DNA from: CBDCFL01 sp965216135
GTDB taxonomy: Bacteria > Pseudomonadota > Alphaproteobacteria > Rhodobacterales > Rhodobacteraceae
Reading direction: 5' to 3'
Assembly: GCA_965216135.1 (NCBI GenBank)
Contig: CBDCFL010000001.1
Span: forward strand, 1-20,878
DNA length: 20,878 nt
The translations under genes were made by a program, and so were the position numbers. Below, one piece after another: positions 15,522-20,878 of this stretch. Numbering within the stretch: position 1 is the first letter of the stretch; each line of letters starts with the position of its first letter. Under the pieces are notes generated by a model. It worked only from the letters and a program-made list of their open reading frames with translations. It ran no database searches and was not told where the DNA came from.

Positions 15522-16443
15522 GGCCCGCCTCCAACATCGCACCCACATGGGCGGCCACGCTGGCACCCAGAGCGTCCAGATCATAGCCGCCTTCCAGTGT
15601 CGAGACCACCCGCCCGTCGCAGACGCCCCCGGCAAGCGCGCAGATCTCACCCGTGATCCAGGCGAAATCCCCGGTCGTCCAGTTCAGATTGGCCAGCGGA
15701 TCATCGACATGGGCGTCAAACCCGGCGGAGATCAGAATAAGCTGGGGACCGAATGCCTCGACGGCCGGAAAAACATCGCGTTCGTAGCGGGCCCGCATCT
15801 GCACCGATCCGGTCCCCGGTTCCATCGGCAGGTTGATGATCTGGCCATGCGCGCCGCGCTCATGGGCTGCTCCGGTGCCGGGATAAAGCGGCATCTGGTG
15901 AGACGAGATAAACAACGCGCGCGGCTCGTCCCAAAGCAGGTTCTGCGTGCCATTGCCGTGATGGACGTCAAAATCCACCACCGCCACGCGCTCCAGGCCG
16001 CGCCGCTCGAGTGCATGTTTGGCGGCAATAGAGACGTTCCCGAACAGACAAAAGCCCATCGCGGTGGCGGTTTCGGCATGATGCCCCGGCGGGCGGCAGC
16101 CAACAAAAGCATTGCTGACCTCGCCTGCCAGCACCGCATCGACGGCGGCCAGATTGGCCCCGACCGCGCGCAGGGCCGCCCTGAACGATCCCGGCGAGAC
16201 ATGGGTGTCGGCGTCGATTGCGCGTTGACCTTGTTTTGGGAGCGCCGCCTCGATCCTGCTGATATGCGCCTCGGGATGGCAGAGCAATATATCGCTCCGG
16301 TCCGCCAGCGGCGCGGCGCGCCTCTCAATCGCCAACCCGTCAAGCGCGCGCGAGATATAGTTCAGCCGTGCCACCTGTTCGGGGTGGCCCGGCGGGGTCA
16401 CGTGTTCCAGACAATCATCGTGGCTAAACCAGGCCGTCGTCAT
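15514..16443 (-). CDS. Histone deacetylase family protein (acetoin utilization-like)
   Basis: This is a zinc-dependent deacetylase of the arginase/HDAC fold, 309 residues. Catalytic features are complete: H121-H122 in RPPGHHAET, zinc ligands D159 and H161 in VDFDVHHGNGTQ, the third ligand D243 in SAGFDAHVDDPL, and Y287 in TLEGGYD. Bacterial members deacetylate polyamines, small acetylated compounds or proteins; the substrate here is unknown. The ATG at 16443 (MTTAWFSHDD) is chosen because sequence upstream overlaps petR in a different frame. It overlaps xseB by 8 bp and follows petR after 56 bp, with a hairpin motif in between. Confidence 0.92.
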   Translation of the reverse strand: MTTAWFSHDDCLEHVTPPGHPEQVARLNYISRALDGLAIERRAAPLADRSDILLCHPEAHISRIEAALPKQGQRAIDADTHVSPGSFRAALRAVGANLAAVDAVLAGEVSNAFVGCRPPGHHAETATAMGFCLFGNVSIAAKHALERRGLERVAVVDFDVHHGNGTQNLLWDEPRALFISSHQMPLYPGTGAAHERGAHGQIINLPMEPGTGSVQMRARYERDVFPAVEAFGPQLILISAGFDAHVDDPLANLNWTTGDFAWITGEICALAGGVCDGRVVSTLEGGYDLDALGASVAAHVGAMLEAGHE

Positions 16444-16456
16444 GCACCCGCCTCTG

Positions 16457-16491
16457 CTTTTTCTTGGGCAAAATACTCTCGCGCGAAGCGC
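16457..16491 (-). terminator. Hairpin plus TATTTT/AAGA motif after petR
   Basis: On the minus strand, GCGCTTCGCGC (stem GCG/CGC, CTTCG loop) is followed by GAGTATTTTGCCCAAGAAAA. It sits between the petR stop and the HDAC-like start. The layout hairpin then T-run suggests partial termination, leaving some read-through to the downstream genes. Inferred. Confidence 0.45.
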
Positions 16492-16499
16492 ATATTCTT

Positions 16500-17201
16500 C
16501 TAATCCGGTGCCAGCATATAGCCCGCCCCGCGCACCGTCTGCAGATAGCGCGGTTGCTTGGGGTCGGCCTCGATCTTGCGCCTGAGCCGGGTGATCTGCA
16601 CATCGACCGCGCGTTCCTGGGCCTGATCGCGGTCGCGGCCAAGCTGTTCGATCAGAAAGGTGCGCGTAACCGCTTCGCCGACCGAGGCCGAGAATATCCG
16701 CATCAGCTGGCTTTCGGTTGCGGTCAGGCGCACCAGCGCCTCGTCGCGCCACATTTCGCCGCGCTCGACATCATAGGTTACTTCGCCAAGGCGCAGCTTT
16801 TTCGGCAGCACATGGGCGGCTTCTTCTTTCGGCACCCGGCGCAGAATAGCGTTGATCCTCAAGAGCAGTTCCTTGGGTTCAAACGGCTTGGCCAGATAAT
16901 CATCCGCGCCGGCCTCCAGCCCGCTGATCCGGTCATCGGTTTCGCCGCGCGCGGTCAACAAAAGGATCGCGGTATCAAGCTCTTCGCGCAGCGTTCTGGT
17001 AAAGCTCACCCCATCCTCGCCCGGCATCATTACATCAAGCACGATCAGGTCAAAATCAAGCCCGGTCAGGATGCGCCGCGCATGGGCGGCATCGCGCGCG
17101 GTCGAGACGTAAAAGCCCTGACGGATCAGGTACTTCTGCAACAGCGACCGGATACGCTCATCATCATCGACAATCAGCAGATGGGCATCCTGCTCGTTCA
17201 T
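16500..17201 (-). CDS. petR: OmpR-type response regulator, PetR-like
   Basis: The 233-residue two-domain regulator has a receiver with D12/D13/D14 acidic pocket residues, phosphoacceptor D56 in VLDVMMPGEDG and the LAKPFEP lysine. A C-terminal winged helix follows, ending AVDVQITRLRRKIEADP...RYLQTVRGAGYML. It pairs with a MarR-type gene through a 4-bp ATGA overlap, the arrangement known as petP-petR in Rhodobacter capsulatus. PetR there is reported as needed for respiratory and photosynthetic growth. No histidine kinase is adjacent. The petR name rests on synteny and domain type and is fairly secure but not proven. Confidence 0.85.
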   Translation of the reverse strand: MNEQDAHLLIVDDDERIRSLLQKYLIRQGFYVSTARDAAHARRILTGLDFDLIVLDVMMPGEDGVSFTRTLREELDTAILLLTARGETDDRISGLEAGADDYLAKPFEPKELLLRINAILRRVPKEEAAHVLPKKLRLGEVTYDVERGEMWRDEALVRLTATESQLMRIFSASVGEAVTRTFLIEQLGRDRDQAQERAVDVQITRLRRKIEADPKQPRYLQTVRGAGYMLAPD

Positions 17202-17695
17202 GATCCGCCACCTTTCAGAGCATTGAAGTGGTTGCGCATGTCGGGGTCCATGATCGCCTCAAGCACCGAGCGAAAGCCGGCCACCGCATCGGGCCCGGCG
17301 GTTCTGAAGGCGGCACGCATGCGTGCGCGCTGGGCCGTTGACAATTGCTCTTCCAGCGCGACACCGGCCTCGGTCAGGTAGAGATTGCGCTCGCGTTTGT
17401 CGCGCGCCCCGATGCGCGCCTCGACCAGACCGTCCTCGACCAGAGTGCGCAACACCCGGTTCAGCGATTGCTTGGTCACGCCCAGGATCGCCAGCAGATT
17501 GGTCACCGTCGTCCCCGGTGCGCGGCGCACAAAATGCACCGCGCGGTGATGGGCGCGCCCGTAAGCGTAGGTATCCAGAATGCGGTCAGGATCGGCGGTA
17601 AAGCCCCGATAGGCAAAGAACATCGCCTCGATACCTTTCTTAAGCTGCTCGTCGGTCAGATAAAGCAGCCCCTCGCCACTTATTCGCTCGATCAT
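17198..17695 (-). CDS. petP: MarR-family regulator, PetP-like
   Basis: The 165-residue winged-helix protein has an N-terminal dimerization helix region (LTDEQLKKGIEAMFFAYRGF), a MarR DNA-binding core AHHRAVHFVRRAPGTTVTNLLAILGVTKQSLNRVLRTLVEDGLV, the wing DKRERNLYLTEAG and C-terminal helices. The stop overlaps the petR start by 4 bp. It is transcribed divergently from ilvE across a 158-bp spacer that contains an inverted repeat. The identity as petP is inferred from its coupling to petR. Confidence 0.85.
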   Translation of the reverse strand: MIERISGEGLLYLTDEQLKKGIEAMFFAYRGFTADPDRILDTYAYGRAHHRAVHFVRRAPGTTVTNLLAILGVTKQSLNRVLRTLVEDGLVEARIGARDKRERNLYLTEAGVALEEQLSTAQRARMRAAFRTAGPDAVAGFRSVLEAIMDPDMRNHFNALKGGGS

Positions 17696-17732
17696 CGCCG
17701 GGCTCGCATTGATTTTCCGTCAGTTTCATATT

Positions 17733-17751
17733 AAGTCAGCCTTGTTGACTT
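17733..17751. promoter_or_regulatory. Inverted repeat in the petP-ilvE divergent promoter region
   Basis: AAGTCA-N7-TGACTT lies 38 bp from the petP ATG and 102 bp from the ilvE ATG. The right arm overlaps a TTGACT -35-like hexamer pointing toward ilvE (17745-17750). MarR proteins typically bind such dyads, so autoregulation by the petP product is plausible. This is inference only. Confidence 0.4.
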
Positions 17752-17853
17752 TCCAAGGTTCAACTGCTAGCGAATTTCGGATTTCGCGCAAGTTTATGTC
17801 CGTATCGGACCTAATTTTCGCAACTTTATTATAACCGGTGAAAGGGAACGGCC

Positions 17854-18720
17854 ATGTCTGCCTATGATGATCGCGACGGCAAAATTTGGCTGGACGGCAA
17901 GCTCGTCGACTGGCGTGACGCCAACATCCACATCCTGACCCATGCTTTGCACTACGCTTCAAGCGTGTTCGAGGGCGAGCGCGCCTATAACGGCAAGATT
18001 TTCAAAAGCCGCGCCCATTCCGAACGGCTGCATTTTTCCGCTGCCCAACTTGACTTCCAAGTCCCTTACACGGTCGACGAGATCGAAGCCGCCAAGCAGG
18101 AAGTTCTTGCCGCCAACGGTTTCACCGATGCCTATATTCGCGCCGTTGCCTGGCGCGGCGCGGGCGACGATATGGGTGTCGCATCGGCCCGAAACCCGGT
18201 GCGTCTGGCCATCGCCACCTGGGAATGGGGCAGCTATTACGGCGACGCCAAATTCAAGGGCGCCAAACTTGACATCGCCAAGTGGAAACGCCCCAGCCCG
18301 GAAACCATCCCGTCCCACGCCAAGGCCGCCGGGCTTTACATGATCTGCACGCTGTCCAAACACGCCGCCGAGGCCAAGGGCTGTTCGGACGCGATGATGT
18401 TCGACTATCGCGGCTATATCGCCGAGGCGACGGGTGCCAACATTTTCTTTGTGAAGGACGGCGAGGTCCACACGCCTGATCCCGATTGCTTCCTGAACGG
18501 GTTGACCCGCCAGACGGTGATCGGAATGCTGAAAGAGCGCCAGATCAAGGTCCACGAACGCCACATCATGGCGCAAGAGCTGGAAAGCTTCCAGCAATGC
18601 TGGCTGACCGGCACCGCCGCCGAGGTCACCCCCGTAGGCCAGATCGGCGACAAAAAGTTCGAGGTCGGCGCGCTCACGCGCGAGATCGCGGAAGGCTATG
18701 AGAAGCTGGTGCGCGCCTGA
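17854..18720 (+). CDS. ilvE: Branched-chain amino acid aminotransferase
   Basis: This pyridoxal-phosphate enzyme (fold type IV) catalyses the last step of valine, leucine and isoleucine synthesis, and the first of their breakdown, with 2-oxoglutarate/glutamate as partner. In the 288-residue protein, K157 in IPSHAKAAGLY is the expected Schiff-base lysine, E191 begins EATGANIFFVKDG, and the phosphate-binding TGTAAEVTPV is near the end. HALHYASSVFEGERAY is the class IV N-terminal signature. A GGGA ribosome binding site precedes the ATG. Its promoter region is shared with petP. Confidence 0.95.
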   Translation: MSAYDDRDGKIWLDGKLVDWRDANIHILTHALHYASSVFEGERAYNGKIFKSRAHSERLHFSAAQLDFQVPYTVDEIEAAKQEVLAANGFTDAYIRAVAWRGAGDDMGVASARNPVRLAIATWEWGSYYGDAKFKGAKLDIAKWKRPSPETIPSHAKAAGLYMICTLSKHAAEAKGCSDAMMFDYRGYIAEATGANIFFVKDGEVHTPDPDCFLNGLTRQTVIGMLKERQIKVHERHIMAQELESFQQCWLTGTAAEVTPVGQIGDKKFEVGALTREIAEGYEKLVRA

Positions 18721-18792
18721 GATGCCAGCGCATTAACCCGGCCTGAACCAACAGCCATTAGGATGCGCCCGGTTCCTGAAAGGCCCGGGATC

Positions 18793-19215
18793 ATGACAAA
18801 TTTGCGCACGCTCAAGCTGTCGATTGCCCTGGCGCTGGGGGTGGCGACCCCGGCGCTTCTGTCGCTTGGCTATTTTTACATCACCGGCGATCCCACCTAC
18901 CGCCCGCTCGGCCAGACGGAACGGGCGCTGTCCAACTTCAGCCCCGCGCATTCGCAAAACGGCGTCCAGATCATCATTCGCTGGGGCACGGGCTCGCCGC
19001 TTTTGGTGACCCGCGCCGAACTGGACGCAACATTTGCTCGTGCGCTCAAGGCCTATGACGTTGGCTACTGGATAGAATTTGAAGATGTTCCGGGCGATCT
19101 GGTTGAGGTCATCTATCGCGTCAAAAGTTCTGAGATCGGGCCCTATCCGATCGCCCGCGCCGCCGAAGGCATTGCCGCGGCGGTGGCCGCATTGAAGCTC
19201 AACGCCGGCACCTGA
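18793..19215 (+). CDS. Small membrane-anchored protein of unknown function
   Basis: I do not recognise the family. The 140-residue protein starts MTNLRTLK, then has one hydrophobic segment (about residues 9-28, SIALALGVATPALLSLGYFY), and then a soluble part of about 110 residues, probably periplasmic. The soluble part contains IIIRWGTGSPLLVTRAELDATF and YWIEFEDVPGDLVEVIYRV. An in-frame ATG ten codons earlier (18763) is less likely, since it would spoil the signal-anchor layout. It follows ilvE by 72 bp, converges on the transporter gene and has no visible terminator. Confidence 0.7.
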   Translation: MTNLRTLKLSIALALGVATPALLSLGYFYITGDPTYRPLGQTERALSNFSPAHSQNGVQIIIRWGTGSPLLVTRAELDATFARALKAYDVGYWIEFEDVPGDLVEVIYRVKSSEIGPYPIARAAEGIAAAVAALKLNAGT

Positions 19216-19227
19216 AACCCGGATACT

Positions 19228-20152
19228 CTACCGGTCGCCCGGCGTCATGTTTGGCCGCGCTTTACCGCGCACCAGGCCAAGCTGTGCTTCACGCCAGATG
19301 ATAATGATGCCAGCGCAGATAACTATGGCCGATCCGGCCAATGTGCGCAGCGTTGGAACCTCGGTAAAGAAAACATAGCCCGAAAGAATGGCCAGCACGA
19401 TCGAGGCATATTCAAACGGCGCAATGACCGAAACGTCAGCAAACCTGTAGGCCGAGGTCAGGCAAATCTGTCCGGTGCCACCCAACAGCCCGGCAAATGC
19501 CAGCATGACCACCACGGTCAAATCCGGCCAGACCCAGCCAAACGGCGATGTCAGCAGGGACAGGCAGGTCGCCGTGATTGAGAAATAGAACACGATTGCC
19601 GCCGTGCTCTCGGTCCGAACCATCGTGCGCACCGTGATCTGCGCGATCGCCGCCGCGCAGGCGCTGCCCAGCACCAACATTGCGCCCAGACTTGCCGTGC
19701 TGCTGCCGCCGCCGCGCAAAAGGCTCAAGTTCGGCCAGATGACGATCAAAACGCCGCCCAGCCCGAACAGCACCGCCAGAACCCGAAACAGCCGCAGGCG
19801 TTCGCCCAGCACCAGCGCGGCCAGGATGACCACCAAAACCGGCGCGGCAAATCCGATCGCGGTCACCTCAGGCAGCGGCAGCAAACCCAGCCCGGCAAAT
19901 CCCAGCGCCATCGCACATGTCCCGATGACGCCGCGCCAAAGATGCGCTTGCGGGCGCCTGGTGCGCAGGCCGCCGGGCAAATCGCCGATCGCCCACAGCC
20001 AGCGGCCAATGACCGGCAACGCAAACAGCGAGCGAAAAAAACACGGCCTGGCCCGGCGGCACCTCGACCGAGGCCGCCTTGATCAGGCTCGCCATCGCCA
20101 CGAATGCCGCAACCGAGCCGAGTTTGAGAGCAATTGCGCGAAATGGATGCAC
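19228..20152 (-). pseudogene. EamA/DMT-family transporter, frameshifted in a T7 tract
   Basis: This is a ten-helix drug/metabolite transporter of two EamA repeats. From a GTG at 20152 (AGGA upstream) it reads VHPFRAIALKLGSVAAFVAM to GQAVFF. There seven T residues (plus-strand A at 20035-20041) shift the frame; with six the protein would continue RSLFALPVIGRWLW and run to the stop at 19228, about 307 residues. The remaining frame contains nine clear hydrophobic helices such as VTAIGFAAPVLVVILAALVLGE. One extra base fully explains the break. It may be a real mutation, a phase-variable slip or a sequencing error. The substrate is unknown. Confidence 0.88.
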
Positions 20153-20174
20153 TGGCGGATCCTGCTTGTTGAGG

Positions 20175-20230
20175 CGCAATCTAAAGCGCAATCTGAAAAG
20201 TGGGACCCGGTTTCGGGGATAAATTGCGCG
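20175..20230. repeat. Palindromic intergenic repeat element
   Basis: The outer arms GCGCAAT (20187-20193) and ATTGCGC (20224-20230) flank GAAAAGTGGGACCCGGTTTC and an inner hairpin CCCG-GTTT-CGGG (20207-20218). A further direct copy of GCGCAATCT precedes it at 20175-20183. The GAAAAGTGGGACCCGG core resembles dispersed palindromic repeats I know from rhizobial and other alphaproteobacterial intergenic DNA. It lies just upstream of the transporter start. Confidence 0.6.
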
Positions 20231-20268
20231 CCAAATCAAATATATAAGGCGGCGCACTTGATCGAGAC

Positions 20269-20559
20269 TTAGCCCTTGACGCCATAGTTTTCTGGTTTTC
20301 TGGCGCGGGATGGGTCTTTTGTGAATCGATTGTGGATCCCCACCGGCATTTCATCTGATTGACCGTCTTCATAGCGAGATTCGAGCGCGAGCATGACGCG
20401 GGCAATATCGATGGATGTGCGCAGAGGTGCGATGGCGCGGCTGGTTGCGGTCGGGACCGCCCATGCAACATTATCGTGATGGATCGCAGCCGCATCCGAG
20501 CCGACAATGGAAACCACATGGCAACGGATCGGCCATCTCACAGCAGCCAGGGTGAGCAA
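20269..20559 (-). other. Unassigned ORF next to the IS630 copy, doubtful gene
   Basis: A 96-codon frame opens with TTG at 20559 and ends at a TAA at 20269. I do not recognise the product. The second half (SIDIARVMLALESRYEDGQSDEMPVGIHNRF) has a protein-like composition, while the first half does not. An in-frame TGA at 20566 lies only about 20 bp from the IS630 end at 20586. It could be the tail of a gene cut off by that insertion, or chance. Together with the palindromic element it is all I can find in the 432-bp stretch 20153-20584. Confidence 0.25.
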
Positions 20560-20586
20560 ACTACTTCAAAAACGTGGGGTATAATA

Positions 20587-20878
20587 CCAACGGCATTTAA
20601 CATTGACCGATATGGGCCCATTTTCGCATTCCGATTGATGTGATGGTTTCGGGCTGTGCGATGAGCTTGTTCCAAGCTTCGCATCCAGCATCGACGATGG
20701 CATTGTAGTCTTCGAACACGCGGTTGGAGAGCCAATTGGCGCGCAAGTACTGCCAGATATTTTCCACCGGGTTCAGTTCCGGAGCGCGCGATGGCAGCAG
20801 GATGATGGTGAGGTTCTTCGGGACTTTGAGTTTGCCGGTGGTGTGCCATCCGGCCCGATCCATCAGCACAACCGCATG
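20587..20878 (-). mobile_element. Second IS630 copy, inverted, cut by the window end
   Basis: The terminal repeat CCAACGGCAT starts at 20587, directly after TA (20585-20586). From there inward, the sequence matches the corresponding end of the first copy (1168 down to 877) with one visible difference, A instead of G in the terminal repeat. The orientation is opposite to that of the first copy. The rest of the element lies outside the window. Confidence 0.95.
20597..20878 (-). CDS. IS630-family transposase, C-terminal part (partial)
   Basis: The last 90 residues and stop are present and identical to the transposase at 91-1158, including the catalytic D in LMDRAGWH and E in LNPVENIW. The N-terminal part, with the first catalytic aspartate, lies beyond the end of the window. 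Confidence 0.95.
   Translation of the reverse strand, partial: HAVVLMDRAGWHTTGKLKVPKNLTIILLPSRAPELNPVENIWQYLRANWLSNRVFEDYNAIVDAGCEAWNKLIAQPETITSIGMRKWAHIGQC

Noticed and set aside
15097..16503. 468-residue plus-strand frame
   Set aside because: It is antisense to ispA, xseB and the HDAC-like gene, all of which show clear family motifs on the other strand.
9..20878. A composite transposon bounded by the two IS630 copies
   Set aside because: The enclosed genes are conserved chromosomal housekeeping genes (dxs, ispA, ilvE, petPR, HU) in a normal Rhodobacterales order, so mobile cargo is unlikely.

Overview
The window looks like part of a member of the Rhodobacterales (Alphaproteobacteria, Roseobacter/Rhodobacter group). 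GC content is high. The HU protein, the petP-petR pair and the order petP - petR - histone-deacetylase-like gene - xseB - ispA - dxs, with ilvE divergent upstream, are typical of that order. Several neighbouring genes share 1-8 bp start/stop overlaps. This assignment rests on protein and gene-order recognition only; no database search was possible.

Layout, left to right. (1) 9-1170: a complete IS630-family element. (2) 1212-5110: HU gene with its terminator, then amn (AMP nucleosidase) and ade (adenine deaminase), translationally coupled on the minus strand and together giving AMP -> adenine -> hypoxanthine. (3) 5111-6100: a membrane fatty-acid-hydroxylase/sterol-desaturase family protein. 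(4) 6103-9988: a minus-strand arsR - AHSA1/SRPBCC - YCII operon. Its middle gene is split by an IS1380-family element (6807-9611, 4-bp target duplication TTCA), which itself carries an IS1595-family element (6931-8042, 8-bp duplication GTACAAAC, 43-bp perfect terminal repeats). Removing both elements on paper restores every frame. (5) 10080-12390: an SDR-type epimerase gene whose last codons are replaced by an IS630-end remnant joined to a decayed IS1182-like transposase, followed by a second, indel-rich copy of the 3' end of the same SDR gene. (6) 12438-17695: the minus-strand housekeeping run dxs, ispA, xseB, HDAC-like, petR, petP. (7) 17854-19215: ilvE and a small membrane-anchored protein. 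(8) 19228-20152: an EamA/DMT transporter broken by one extra base in a T7 run. (9) 20153-20584: a largely non-coding stretch with palindromic repeats. (10) 20587-20878: the end of a second, inverted IS630 copy running off the window.

The most interesting features are the two-layer nested insertion, which can be dated relatively and undone exactly; the odd IS-flanking duplication in the SDR gene; the homopolymer-broken transporter; and a recurrent hairpin plus TATTTT...AAGA motif after three minus-strand genes. I see no CRISPR array, tRNA, rRNA, phage module or recognisable new defence system. The overall picture is a conserved chromosomal core under heavy IS activity, with five or six IS-derived segments in 21 kb.
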